The notes beneath the pieces are model-generated. The model did not search any database. It worked only from the letters and a program-made list of their open reading frames with translations, and was not told where the DNA came from. Positions 12,101 through 22,628 of a stretch of DNA of 38,190 nucleotides are shown here, piece by piece (position 1 is the first letter of the stretch; the number at the start of each line of letters is the position of its first letter). The stretch lies in NCBI GenBank assembly GCA_002633005.1, contig NMRA01000167.1, positions 121,184 to 159,373 of the forward strand, read 5' to 3'. The DNA is from Phoronis australis. Taxonomy: Eukaryota; Phoronida; Phoronidae. A program made the translations under genes and the position numbers.

Positions 12101-15002
12101 AAGTGCAACGAGCTTTCTAGCAAGTTCATCAAGCCTCGTTTGTCTATGATTGACTGGACATTCTCTTAGCTCAGGCATCTAGATATTTTGCTCGTATTGC
12201 ACAGCATCGTAGCTTCGAGCCATGATTGTAATGGAAATCTTCAGACCTGCATCATTAGACGATGTGATGTGACCAGCAGGTGGTGTAGTCTCTCTGTTTT
12301 AGCCATCTCTGAGTCCATTCACATGCATTTGGGTTACATATCACAACTGCTATCTGACCAAGTTTGTGCATCATTTGTGTGTTTTAAACTAAGGATTTAT
12401 TGTGAATGTGTTTCTATCACTATTTGTCTGGTAACGTCTGAATGCCGAATTCATAATTTATCATTCTTTGGATGAAGACTTCCAGACATGACATAAACAG
12501 AGCATACCTGTGCATTATAGGAAGAACACGACCAGTATGAAGGTGCATATGAAAAATATGAACTGGCTTTGGAAGGGCTAATTAAAGTGTTGGAAGGTAT
12601 GTAATGTAGCCATACTCGGCAGGTGTCATGACATGCTCCCCCATTCAAATTTCACTGCAATCTTTCTGATAAGCTGCGGTGTACACAAGTCAAGTTGCTC
12701 TATTGTGTTGCTCATGAGTGCAACAGGATACAGGTTGATATGTATCAAAAAAGGAAGAGCAGTTGCTATGCGCATAATTTTTCTTTTCTTCTGTTGTAGT
12801 TAACCGATTTTGGCCATTCAAGCAATTAAAAAGTTCAACTTTCAATGGAGGATTTTATTTTTATAGCCACTATGTTTAAAACGTTGAGATCAGTGTTGCC
12901 ATTAACACTCACCGGTTATCACTAACTCTCATGTCTGTTCTCTAATCGGCAAACATAGGAAGCCAGTCATAAAAGTCCAGGCGGTGTTGTAAATGGCTAT
13001 CGTAATCGCAACCGGTGAGAAGCGTTCATATTTGACGGTTGGGAAATGAGACACAGCGCCTATTTGAATCCCTTTCGTCTTGGACTTCCTTGCTCACTTC
13101 TCTTTTCTAAACACAATTTGTAGAAAATTATGGGATTTATGGTTACCAAAGTCTTTGACTTGAAACCTAGATCTATTAAGAGTAGGGCTGTTGTGAGCAT
13201 GGGACTAGGGGTATAGGAAGCATGAGGTGACATAGGTAGCCAGCTTTGTGTGACTTGACGTGTATTTGTAATTATACTGCTTGGTACCAAGGCTTTGGCA
13301 TAGGAAGTGTGGGGCCAGGGGGACACCGGTCCTCCAAGAGTTTGCTGTGTCATGGGAGTAGCATGGGTGGCAATTGTTAAGGAGGGTGGGAGCGGTCCCA
13401 AATTGGCAGCCATGCAAGAAAATTGTGAAATTCGTGGTAACAAAGTGGTGGTTACCGGGCGATTGGGAAGAAACTTTAACCTTCTTTAAGGTCTGCTAAG
13501 TTACCATCATGATGATGTATCAGGACAAAGGTCATGGCTTTATGCGGTCTGCGTCGGAAATAGTTTAGAATAATTCTTCAATCATTTCGCACAAAACTAA
13601 GTACCACAGTTGTGATTTTTCCATTTTTCAAACTGAGTGTCCTACTTTACTGTGAATAATGGAAATATTTTGAAAAGTTGTTTTATGACATGTACATTGT
13701 ACAAACCATTCTAGTGATAGACTTAACATTTTTTGACAAAATAGAATTTCACTTGTTGGCCATGTTGTGTGCTAAATGAGTGGAAAATTACCCAATGTTC
13801 TGGAATTTTTCAGATGAGCCAAATGGCCGAAGGAAAGATCTTTTAAGACAGCAGGTACAGTATACATACGGACTGTCGCTGATTTTTAAATAAAGCTTGA
13901 TCCCTGTGAAACTTTTGAAAAAGGTTGATCCTTTCTGCAAAACTCAAAATACTTAATCGTATGCTCTTGTCAGCATCCATTCTCAATCTGTGTATTTACC
14001 ATACGGAGGAAATTAGTTTAGTGATTTGTTACAGATTGTGTTGTCAATTGACATTTGCACTGTGCTTCCTCAGGCAAATCATGACAGTGAATTTTTCTTT
14101 AAATTTCATGCTCTGTCCAAATTTGCAGATGTCTGTGTGGATGTCCAGAGCAGAAAAAATCAAGAGCTACGTGGCTTTAAAGAAACTTCGTTCACAGGAA
14201 ATTCGGGAAAAAGAGGAGAGGGAACAGGAAGAGATTACAAAAAGTGAGTATGACCCCACCTTTGTTGAAAATCTGCATATTGAGCTTGGAGGGGGCAACT
14301 AGTTCCAATAGTGGCTTAGAATTTTTCAGATGGTTGTAAATCATGGGTGTTATTCACACACAGTTGGCCTTTTGAAATTGACTTTCAAGGTCAGTGAAAA
14401 GATTTCTGTGAACTTTGCTCTTTGTATACAACTGTCCCAGTTGGACTGTGTAACCATGGTTCTGGCTTAGAAGATATTGCTTTATTGCCCCCTGTAGATT
14501 AGTGAATAGCCAAGCCCGTAACGAACTTTGAATTCCATCTCAAATTGTTCCTACCTGTAGAAATGATTTCTGGGCTTGTGAACAAATAAGCTCATTATCG
14601 CTTGAGACTAGGGCCAATCAGATGGCTTACCAGGGCGAGTCACTATTGTGTGCAGAGCAGGGCCTCAAGCTGTATCAGACTTTCCATTCTTCCCCTAGCT
14701 TCGAGATCACTTCTGATCTTAGCATAAGGAACAAAGTGAAACTAATGGAATGTTTTTTACACTCAGGCATATTCCACACAGACCTTTATTACTGACTGGA
14801 ATCCCAATTTAATAAATTAATAGCTAATAGCCGTGGCAGTTTTTCCACATGGTTTCCATTGCTAATAGCTGTCCATAGTTAGGGAACCTCTAAATGTGGG
14901 CAGTAAAGCTCATAGCTTGGTTGAGATCTTGTGTTTTAATTTTGTAATCAGATGTTATTGTATTGACATTCTGTTGTAGAAATGAACTGTGTCATTCAGT
15001 AA
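2738..15002 (+). CDS. ULK3: ULK3-like serine/threonine kinase, 13 coding exons, 5' partial
   Basis: Coding exons: 2738-2878, 3925-4045, 5163-5267, 5681-5824, 7195-7277, 8510-8665, 10032-10137, 11032-11175, 11763-11830, 12521-12596, 13814-13854, 14129-14243, 14980-15002. All introns are GT-AG and all phases agree, giving 440 codons to the TAA at 15000-15002. Seen: the VAIK-type lysine (residue 10), HMD loop (101-103), DFGFA (123-127), MAPE (146-149), then two MIT-like helical regions. The order and length match ULK3 (human about 472 residues) once about 40 missing N-terminal residues, including the glycine loop, are added. Family knowledge: vertebrate ULK3 acts in Hedgehog signalling (GLI phosphorylation), autophagy and the ESCRT-III abscission checkpoint. 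No start codon is in view; the GAT at 2738 follows a splice acceptor. ULK1/2 are less likely because they lack this MIT arrangement. Confidence 0.95.
3642..3892. mobile_element. Fold-back MITE family R1, copy a
   Basis: Lies in the ULK3 intron 2879-3924. The ends TAATTCTTCAC (3645-3655) and GTGAAGAATTA (3879-3889) are perfect 11-bp inverted repeats. Internal words shared with the other R1 copies include ccatttttcaaa, aataatggaaa and aatagaatttcactcgt followed by gtgtgcta. Confidence 0.6.
4385..4648. repeat. Minisatellite, 44-bp unit, 6 copies
   Basis: Six head-to-tail copies starting at 4385, 4429, 4473, 4517, 4561 and 4605. Each begins tcaagatgttagcatac and ends ctaatttccaca, with one or two substitutions per unit. 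It lies in the ULK3 intron 4046-5162. Confidence 0.95.
5569..5628. repeat. Short tandem duplication, about 30 bp, 2 copies
   Basis: The word ttgtaaagatgg followed by tattatcata occurs at 5569 and again at 5599 with few differences, inside the ULK3 intron 5268-5680. Confidence 0.7.
5825..7194. other. ULK3 intron, 1.37 kb, no gene
   Basis: Bounded by gtatgtg at 5825 and ttattttag at 7194. It holds one copy of a short dispersed repeat at 6217-6272. A 167-codon open frame at 6653-7156 has no domain and a composition skewed to Phe, Leu and Lys, as expected from AT-rich DNA. Confidence 0.6.
6217..6272. repeat. Dispersed repeat R3, copy a
   Basis: Matches 34356-34413. The shared core is attgtctgccagacatt, followed by tgaaa and ggctggtgact versus ggccggttact. 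Neither copy is coding. Confidence 0.5.
8071..8266. repeat. Dispersed repeat R2, copy a
   Basis: Colinear with 33781-33990. Shared words in order: atgaaatct, cctcatg(t/c)aaaagt, catatgaat versus cacatgaat, catttctgagata, and a closing tcctac. Diverged by substitutions and small indels. It lies in the ULK3 intron 7278-8509. Confidence 0.6.
9094..9241. repeat. AT-dinucleotide palindrome with 15-bp inverted arms
   Basis: About 120 bp of mostly (TA)n with a few tg/ca interruptions, flanked by aatattacaattata (9094-9108) and its perfect reverse complement tataattgtaatatt (9227-9241). The whole can fold as a cruciform. It lies in the ULK3 intron 8666-10031. Confidence 0.85.
9443..9574. repeat. Tandem duplication, 66-bp unit, 2 copies
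   Basis: taaatatatgtcaagaggta starts at 9443 and recurs at 9509; both units continue through acaattaataact-type sequence and acagga. A few substitutions separate them. Confidence 0.85.
9613..9962. repeat. Minisatellite, 28-bp unit, about 12.5 copies
   Basis: Units begin at 9613 and every 28 bp to 9949. Each begins atctgtggtgctcaccagga, then tacc(c/t)tg(c/g). Because 28 is not a multiple of three, every frame reads through the same cyclic peptide, which explains several overlapping open frames on both strands. It lies in the ULK3 intron 8666-10031, about 70 bp before the first MIT exon. Confidence 0.95.
10032..11175 (+). other. ULK3: ULK3 first MIT domain (two exons)
   Basis: Exons 10032-10137 and 11032-11175 encode residues 251-333. 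They start [19 protein letters not shown] and continue [13 protein letters not shown], then [13 protein letters not shown]. This is the three-helix pattern of microtubule-interacting-and-trafficking (MIT) domains: A-x-x-Y/L-Y-x-x-A in helix two and R-A-E-x-I/L in helix three. In ULK3 these domains bind ESCRT-III tails. The junction codon (T/TT) encodes Phe at residue 286. Confidence 0.85.
11375..11448 (+). repeat. tRNA-derived SINE head
   Basis: Contains an A-box-like TGGATCAGTGG (11382-11392) and a B-box-like GGTTGGAGTCC (11426-11436; consensus GGTTCGANNCC, one change). The T-arm CCTGG/CCCGG pairs at 4 of 5 positions. The acceptor ends pair poorly, so this is not a working tRNA gene. The tail probably runs on toward 11575. 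It lies in the ULK3 intron 11176-11762. Confidence 0.6.
12597..13813. other. ULK3 intron, 1.2 kb, holding R1 copy b
   Basis: Apart from the MITE at 13571-13790 I see no gene. The minus-strand frame at 13060-13443 (127 codons) crosses no recognisable domain and overlaps open frames on the other strand and in another frame, so it is probably chance. Confidence 0.5.
13571..13790. mobile_element. Fold-back MITE family R1, copy b
   Basis: The ends taattcttca (13571-13580) and tggaaaatta (13781-13790) are imperfect inverted repeats. Internal words in the same order as copy a: ccatttttcaaactga, gaataatggaaa, tgacaaaatagaatttcac, gttgtgtgcta. Confidence 0.55.
14980..15002 (+). other. ULK3: Terminal ULK3 mini-exon encoding a CaaX-like tail
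   Basis: The exon has only 23 coding bases after the acceptor ending at 14979 (ctgttgtag). Joined to the single A at 14243 it gives Lys-Met-Asn-Cys-Val-Ile-Gln-stop. The last four residues fit the CaaX prenylation pattern, and Gln at the last position is allowed for farnesyltransferase. From memory, human ULK3 ends in Cys-Thr-Leu-Gln, which supports this tiny exon as the true end. Without it the open frame would read about 20 codons into the intron after 14243. Confidence 0.82.
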
Positions 15003-15660
15003 CTACTTGGAGGCGTGACAGCAGTAGAAGCAAGAATCCATCAACGATAATGACTATAGTTACACTTGTTCTCAAGTTGTTTGTAAATGATAGACTTGAA
15101 GTGATCTGTGGAGTAGCCAGTTCCCACATCACGAATTTTTCAGAGGTAGAAAACCGCAGTGTGCGATTGACTTATTATGTCGAAGGTAAGAGTCACTAGA
15201 CACTTCGGACTGTCGGACTGGTGCTGAACAATTCACAACAGCTCATTCGGCTATTCAAATTGCCTATCTTGTCTTTGTTGCATCATGCTACACAGCCGTA
15301 AAACTTTATTAACTTCAGAACGACAGAAATGGAAAACTATTCTCAATGCAAAATAGTGATTAGTACGACAACAGTGTACAAATGCTGGTCAAGTACGTAT
15401 CCTATGGAGGCTCAGCATTGTGGGTAAATACTGCAGAGGGCGCTGTTTTATTCTGGGAAGTAGCTATTGTGGAGAATGTGCCTAACTGTACAAAATATTT
15501 TCATGCTTTGTCGCAATGTAGTTAAACCGAGCTGAGGGGCTGGAGACCAAAGTCAAGGGTCTAACAGTGTTCCCCTGTGACACTCAAATTCACGACCTTG
15601 AGTAAGGGAAGTGGACACTTGCTCCTCTGAGTCACACTGCCTCCTCCGATCTAACTGGAA
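15003..15660. other. ULK3 3' flank, UTR not delimited
   Basis: The ULK3 3' UTR begins at 15003. No canonical AATAAA is seen in the first 600 bases. The first AATAAA is at 15822, inside a repeat, so the mRNA end cannot be placed. Confidence 0.4.
15534..15655 (-). repeat. Possible tRNA-derived SINE, minus strand
   Basis: Read on the minus strand it shows an A-box-like TGACTCAGAGG (plus 15624-15634). A T-arm-like hairpin GTGAA/GTCAC closes a 7-base loop TTTGAGT (plus 15577-15593). The B-box match is poor, so this is tentative. Confidence 0.4.
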
Positions 15661-15677
15661 AACTTCATAAATTATGC

Positions 15678-15876
15678 AAAAGTCTCAGCAATTTCGGACA
15701 ACTAAAATGCCAAAATGATCCTTTCAAGGGCTTTTAACATTGGTTTGGAAATCACTCAACATACATTTCTTCAAAACGTTATCTGTTATAGCTATGACAC
15801 TTGAACACAGAATAGCGTTAAAATAAAATTTCACTCATCCGCCTTCTTGCGTCTTAAATTGGTGAGATTTTACTAT
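15678..15876. mobile_element. Fold-back MITE family R1, copy c
   Basis: The left end aaaagtctca (15678-15687) is imperfectly inverted against ggtgagattttact (15861-15874). Internal aaaataaaatttcactcatcc matches the aatttcactcgtc core of the other copies. It is the most diverged copy. Confidence 0.45.
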
Positions 15877-17434
15877 TAGGGGGGAGGCAAAAAATTTCAG
15901 TGAGAATCGAGTGTCTCTGTGTAATATGGGATGGCCTTATTCCCGATCATGATGGCTGAGTGGAAGCTGAATTCATCATCAGAGTGGTCTCCCCTGATGA
16001 CTGAGAATTAATGGGAACTAAGATAAGAGGAAAGTTAGTAAGGTGGCAAAGCCATTCCGTAATTAGAATTTAGTCACCAGAATTATAGTTATTATCAATA
16101 TTTTTGTTGTTTTGTAATTAGCTGTCACAATTACTTTTGTCTTGTACTGTATGTAACAATTAACTTGTTTTCATAATAAGTTTAAGTAGTCCGTTCATGT
16201 ACTAGCTGGATAGTGAGTTTTCCTCCCCCACGAACTACAAATTTAAGACATTCCCGTTGACAGTGGTCTTGTCTCAAAAACAAAATTCTGTCGTACGAGC
16301 TGTCTTTTTCTTTCACATTGGATTTTTTTCTTGTCTGTGAACATGCTTCTTTTCACGGGCAACTCAGTTCTCAGTGGTCATATTAATGCATATGGTAACA
16401 CTCCACCTACAGTACAAGACAAAAGTAATCGCAAAGAATGTTTTCCAGTCATGACTGTTAATGCTGTTTACATAAAGAATTGCTGGAAATAACTTTTAGG
16501 ACTTATTTGAATCTACATGTATGCTGGAGCCAAACAAAACATGTGCTGAATGGAAGCAATGTACTGTTAGTCAGTCACAGGTTAGTGAATTGTCTTCATA
16601 CTAGGGAACTTGAGGAATTGAAGTTTCTGTTGCAGCATTCGAAGACTCAGGTGTCAACATGTATCGGGATGGGCATTTGATAAGTTTACTGCAATTGGTA
16701 CCGTGATTAGTGGGATAATTCACTGTGGCCCACCTTCTCCAACAACCCAATTCTGCTGTTTGTTTTTTTGCAAATCCTCTTTATTTTATATTTAATTACG
16801 AATATAAGCTTGCTAGTGTGTATGTTTTCAGTTGTTGAATAATGTGATAAATAATAAATTGTTGTTTTTTAAAACTTTGCTTATGGGGGACTGATATCTG
16901 ATTGGAATTTTGTTAAAAAGTTTAACTTTTAGAGTTCTGGTGGTAAGCCAGAAATTCACCATACTGGGAAACAGATAAAGGGACACTATTTGAATACATG
17001 TATTGTATGCAGTCAAATGGTTTGGAAATACGTGTTTCATGATCAGTTTTCCTACATTCTATGTATTTGGTTGAAATTCATTAAAACGTTTTATAACTTA
17101 ATTTTATTGGTGAATTTTTTTCATTTTTTTAATACAATGAAAGTGAGTGGAAAGTTATGGAACACTTGGCGTGCTCGAACCATGAAAAGTCGTTGGAGGC
17201 CAAGATTTCCCAATGAAGAACTCTCACCCATTGCATGTGAGGATAGATGGCACAACGAACGATTACTTCGTAACAACAGGATAGGATTTTCGAGCAGGAC
17301 TCCGGGTATTAAAACGTGTAGACCATCTGAGTCGAGAGATCTTTACATGTCTCTGTGTCGAAGACTGCCCTTGATATTACGAAAATTGGTCTTGGCGTAC
17401 AGGGCAATTATCGCATTAATAATAATTATAAAAT
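15877..17434. other. Intergenic stretch, nothing recognised
   Basis: AT-rich with no convincing gene. A 149-codon plus frame (16990-17439) has no domain and runs into the LINE tail at its end. Confidence 0.4.
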
Positions 17435-17640
17435 ATTAATAATAATAAACTTTATTAATAGAGCCTGATAAAATCCGGTACAGTTTAAAACATGCTTTAG
17501 CCATGGTGGTCTGCTCTGTGACAATTATTAACAGCGTACAACTGTTTTCAAATATCTTTTTCCGGAAATAAAAATTTTGTAAAATTCCAGTTTCTGACTT
17601 CGCCACTCTGCAGCCATTCAAAACTGAGCCACACGTGTAC
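17435..17640 (-). mobile_element. Possible 3' end of a truncated LINE
   Basis: On the minus strand the sequence ends in aataaagtttattattatta (plus 17441-17460 area). This is the same design as the ends of the two LINEs at 20401 and 26150: a poly-A-like signal followed by a trinucleotide run. No coding part is left. Confidence 0.4.
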
Positions 17641-18540
17641 TTAACGATGTCATATTAGTCAAAATTAGAAAAGACACACTCCTTGCAAAATAACTTCCGC
17701 TTGCGGACAATATTTCGTTTGAGAAATGTCAGTCTGTAAGAAATCTTTAGAAAGGTTGCTGTTTTTATTAATTGTTGTTTCTTTTTGGATTTACGGCATC
17801 TTTTGAGTTTTTTCACAAACGAGCTCAGATAATGACCCCTTATGGAAAAGATGCATTTTAAAAACAACTTCGGACAGCGGTTTGTGGAAAACGGAATGTT
17901 AAACATGCGAATTCGATTGAAGTCATTAAAGTTGTTAGTGGGCTGACTGTAACTGAAGGAAATCCATTCACGCGACTTTGAAGTAAAATTCTTCCGCTAC
18001 TATTTCTTAAAGTTGCATTTCGCCCCTTAGCTGTCATTGTCGAATTTACTGAAGCGGCTTCGGGGATCAAAACACTACCATGCTCACCGGAGCTTGTACC
18101 GATGGACGGCCGGCAACCACTGGACTCCATGAGTCACTTGCTGCGTACATGCGCCACTTTCATTTAGCCAGGCCCCAATCGGGTCTAAATGAGCGTTTCT
18201 TAAGGTTGCTGATGGTTTCTATGTTCATGCTGGTCACGGAAACAAAATCGTAGCACAGGAAGGACTAGAGTCAGGCCGATTTACCGAGAAAGATTTTATT
18301 TTTTAACTTATCTAACTTTACCTGGCAAAATGCAACAGATTTCATTTTCAAAGTGTCGTTGCAGGCTTCGAACTCGTATTTTGCAGGTTACAGGTAAAAA
18401 AATGATGATGCTGATCCGAGAAAAAAAGAATAGGCGCCGTCGTATCCCCGGGACCCCCGACCGGCAAGCCTGAAGGCGAGTCAACCGCTAAGTTTGGGTA
18501 GGGATCGTTTCCTAGCTAGGCTAGGCTTTCCGACCTGGGC
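17641..18540. other. Intergenic stretch with one candidate minus-strand frame
   Basis: The minus-strand frame 18130 to 17858 (90 codons, starting MESSGCRPSIGTSSGEHG) is richer in Ser, Thr and Gly and has more even codon use than nearby chance frames. I recognise no domain and see no splice partner. It could be a first exon or a repeat. Confidence 0.25.
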
Positions 18541-19615
18541 AAAATGAAAAGTGCGACCTCTTTTTATTAAAACTAGAATTGTGTCCTACTGATAGTTGCA
18601 TGCCAGCTTGGTCGGAAATGACTCACACCCGCGGACTCTGCTAGGCCATACAAGGGGAAAATGTTTGCCTTAATTCCAATCTCGGCAGTGTACTTTAGTC
18701 GTATCTGAGAAATGGAACGGGGAAAAGGGTAAATCATACGAAAAATATACCAAAAGACATAAATTTTGTCGCCTGTTTCAAAAAGCTTCAAAAACAAGCG
18801 GGACGATCATCCCGCCATGCAATTGACACCTACTTGAGGTAAGGAAAGCTTAAACTATTAAAGACTGATCGTGTTTATACGCATCTGAAAATAGTATCAA
18901 GTTTATTGGATTAACCGACATTACAAAACCCGACTTCAGTAGGCCAATCATGTTTTGAAAAACCACCAACGGTCAATGCTTCGTAGCCTACTGGCTGGGC
19001 CACAAAACTGATCCGTTTACTGCACCTGGGCTTTTCTGAATGGGTTCAGCTTTTGTTTCGGGTTTATGGAACAGAGATAGGAGTCAGTGATAACGGCGCT
19101 ATCATATCCTTTTAGTACTTGCAGCCCACTTCAGACACTGTGGACTATAAAATAAAAACTAAATCTGTCCGCATTACGGCGTTTTCCCGTTGCTGGCAAC
19201 TTGTTCGATTCTATATCCCAACAACAAGTTGGGGAAAATGACCCCTGTGACCAATATCTCACACGACTGATTAACTCCATTCTGGCATTCAGTTCATGGT
19301 TGCTGGAGGGCCAGCCGGCTCTCTTTTGTTCGATAATTGCTCTACCAATAAGATATCTTATCTGTAGCCTGACTGGGCAGTACTGTTAAAAATAAAAGTC
19401 AAATGGTGATCATGTTTAGTTTTTGAATAGGCACTGAGATCGCCCAAGTGCAACCAAAGTTAATTACGACAATCTATTCTTTCCGAAGGTAGGTCTAGCT
19501 ACCAGTCTGAGTTTGACTGTTCACACGTGGTCTGTAATAAGCCTGGTAGATACATGTAATTGGCCTGCCTGTTGTCATCGACAAACACCGTGCAGTTGAC
19601 AAAGAAGCTAGACCC

Positions 19616-19963
19616 GTGCCGCTCACAGCCCTCACCGGCTCTCCGAAAGTCACTGAACCGGAAAACGCCTTCATGCATCGAAAATTGAACGCTTTCGTTG
19701 TTAATGAACTGCATAAATCTGATGTAAAGAGAGCACACACCATTAGCAACTCAGCTGTATTTTGTACTTCGTCAAGAGGGGCCTATTATATAACGGCTTT
19801 TGCTGATCTAAAGCGGCGCACCATAGGGATGGGGGTCTATAGTGGTGCACCACAGGGGGGCTGCGCCTCCCATGTAGTTGTGCACACCAGCCGATTAATT
19901 ACTGCTAAAGATGACTTCACGGCAATCATGAAAACAATGGCTAAAATAAGCGATATATCGTAA
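19616..19963 (+). other. Repeat-borne open frame, 115 codons, copy A
   Basis: Starts MPLTALTGSPKV and ends MAKISDIS. The last 96 codons recur at 25421-25711 with two residue changes. I recognise no family. A working gene is not shown: the N-terminal part is frameshifted in copy B, and with so few differences selection cannot be judged. Confidence 0.25.
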
Positions 19964-20400
19964 TAGGACTAAAACGATCGGATTTTTTTCTAAGTGTTCA
20001 TGCTTCTGATTGGTTAAAGTTTAGTCGTAGGTGACTTTTTACCCAAACAAATGCGATAAAAGATTATCTAAAATGGATGCTAAAAGTTTCGGTTTCGTCT
20101 GCCGCAGTCAGATGAATAGTTTTTAGGACTGCTTGTGAGTCGATGCCGGCGGGGGCCAATGCACGGGAAGTTCCACTCATGGTGTTGAAACAATGGACAG
20201 GATTGAGGTCTGCAGTAGCGTCAGTTTATTAACTGCTGTCGCCTGGAGTCGGTTGAACCCAAACGGGAGGCTTGCAACAGCTATTTCTTTGTTGATATGT
20301 CCCAAACTCTACTGTAACGACCGAGAAGTGATGAGGCGATTGACTTGATCATTGTCCACCACTGGTGCAGTATCAAGGAATATGAGAAGATTTCGATCAT

Positions 20401-22628
20401 AGTAGTAGTAATAATCTTTATTTAAAAATCGGTGAGATTTAACAATGAAACGTTAGCACAAGTGCTATTATCCGACAAATTTAAATTCTACAAAATCATA
20501 CAGAACTAAAATACCAGCTAATTCTACAGTACGGAGAATATACAGAAATTAAACATAAACATAAATATAAAAGTACACATACATGTTACGTGTAGACATC
20601 CGTATCAGTTTTCACACGAGCAGATCTCAGAGAAAAAATCATGAGCAAGAGTGGCAAATTCATTTAAGGCAGTACATTGTCTCATTACTGATGGCAATGA
20701 ATTAAACAGCAAAGTACCCGTAAGTCATCGTTAAAGCGTTTCACATAGAGACAGTTTTCACCTCTCAGTGAGACCGTATCCAGACTCTCTAAATTCAAGC
20801 TTTCCTGAGAAAGGACAGGGTCCAATAATATGAACATTTTTGAATACTTCAATAGATAAACATTTCATCCGCCAACTAGTTAGAGAGCAGCTCCTAGCCT
20901 TATCTAAGAGTTGTGAGTAGCTTGACTCGCTGTCATTGAACACAAATTTTAAAGCACGGTGTTTTCCATTTTCACATAAATTTTCATTTAAAATTTTATC
21001 AAAATGTAGTTTCAATTGGTCTAGAATAAGTCGTTCAAAAACTTGGTTGACAGCAATTAGCACACTAACTTGTCCATAACAGGATTTATCCATTCGGTCC
21101 CCTTTCTTAAATACTGGGCTAACCTGACTTTTTTCAACATAGAGGGAGGTTATTTGTTGAATATGGGTGTTAGGGACTTGCATATTGCATGAGCGCAATA
21201 CTTGAGGAATCTCGGATGTAATGAGTCATAACCCATCGATTTACTGCCCTTAAGCTTTCACAGGACGTCGTTTTCAGTGACAATTGAGAAGCTGAAGACC
21301 CTTTGAATCGATCCTTCTTCACTTTTGGAGAGAATCGAGGTGACACTCTGATGAGAAGTATAATCATTGTAAGAATTTACATTTGGAAACTGGGAACTGA
21401 TTGATTCCACTGATTCAAAAAGTAACTATTAAAGATTTCAGCTACCTTATCAGAATCCGTGACAACTGGACTATTTTCATACAACGTTATCCAATTTCTG
21501 TCTGTTCCTTCACATAAAAAGGCTTAACATTGTCCCAGAAGTGCTTTGAATTGCACGAGTTTTTGATGTCACTCACTGTTTGGAAATACTGGCATATGGA
21601 TTTTCTTTTCAATTTAGTGACTACTGAGATTTCGCTGGGATCTATAATTCTCCCAGTTTTCATCACTTCTGTATTTAAAGTAGCGGCGTCTGAGCAATCC
21701 CTTGACATTTATGGCTCTTAAGTTCGCCATTCATGGACAGGAAGCTTCCTTAGGACCTTGGTCTTCATTGGAGCATGAAAGTCAATTACCGTCTCAGGAG
21801 CTCATTATGAAACCATAAAGCATCATCAGTATCATCAAAAATGTTGGCTAGGCTACATGAAAGGGTGCTACCTCAAGCTCCCTATTGTAGTCATTATCAT
21901 CACGATTTCATGGAGCGGTAAAAAAATTTTCCGGGTTGATATTGCGAAATTTGGACTTTGGCAATACCACCAACAACATGATGAAAACCACTTTCACCCG
22001 AATCATAATTCAAGATTCGAACTTGTCTTCTAGGTTTGTTAGTTAGGATAACACGTGGGTTCCTTGACAACACTTTTTAGACCATAGACATCCATGAAAT
22101 CGTTTAGTGCATTATTACAAAGCATGTTCACATTCATATCTCCTATGAGAAAGATCGTGTCACTCTCTAGTTGGACTCTACTCAAGACAGTATCAATATA
22201 TGTGAACACTGAGAGTCTGCGGTGGTTTATATATACATATGAAGAACGGCACTTATCTCTCTCTCTTAATGACAACTTCCAGAACAAGACATTCCACATT
22301 TCCGTGGGTACATTCCAGGTCTTGCCTTTGCTTATGTCCCAAATCACTTGACATAAGACAAAATACCACCACCCTGTCTACTTCTATCATTTCTATGTAG
22401 TAGGGCCTATATAGTTAGGGACAGTGAGAAAATTGTGCCGTCAGGCAAAGGACTCCCGCCGGCGTCAAGCTTTGTTTCAGAGAAAAAACTTAAATCTACA
22501 TGAGAGATGAGAGATTCTGCAATTTCATCAAATTTTGAGGAAAATGATATTAAGGTGAGTGAAGATAAAGTTCTTTTCGTAATCCTTTCTCAACTGACGC
22601 CGTAGCAAGTTTGTGTGTGTTGCACTAC
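20401..22628 (-). pseudogene. CR1/jockey-like LINE, copy A, internally deleted
   Basis: Read on the minus strand: an endonuclease region with IFLIGDMNVN and FMDVYGLKS (about 22200-22060); a linker with SICQYFQTVSDIKNS (about 21640-21560); the start of the reverse transcriptase with SPVFKKGDRMDKS and FERLILDQLKLHF (about 21120-21000). It then joins directly to the C-terminal segment HRALKFVFNDSESSYSQLL (about 20960-20900). The palm motifs A-C (FxDxxKAFD, YADD) are absent. The 3' end is an AATAAA-like tttaaataaagattatt plus (act)n at 20401. Several frameshifts; not functional. Confidence 0.85.

Larger units (their letters stand above)
11763..14243 (+). other. ULK3: ULK3 second MIT-like region and charged C-terminal helix
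   Basis: Exons 11763-11830, 12521-12596, 13814-13854 and 14129-14243 encode residues 335-433. The piece [20 protein letters not shown] is a degenerate MIT helix pair and [11 protein letters not shown] the third helix. A run dense in Glu, Arg and Lys follows (residues about 418-433) and is probably a solvent-exposed helix. Human ULK3 has the same two-MIT layout, so the gene appears complete at its 3' side. Confidence 0.8.
18541..22628. repeat. Duplicated block, copy A (about 4.1 kb)
   Basis: Begins aaaatgaaaagtgcgacctc and runs with high identity, broken by small indels, against 24337-28418 (offset about 5.8 kb, same orientation). It has a left part (18541-20400) with a 115-codon plus frame and a hairpin, and a right part (20401-22628) with an antisense LINE. 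It could be a true segmental duplication or two haplotypes assembled in tandem, since an N gap lies between the copies. Confidence 0.9.

Noticed and set aside
13060-13443. 127-codon minus frame in a ULK3 intron
   Set aside because: Overlaps open frames on the opposite strand and in another frame, no recognisable motif.
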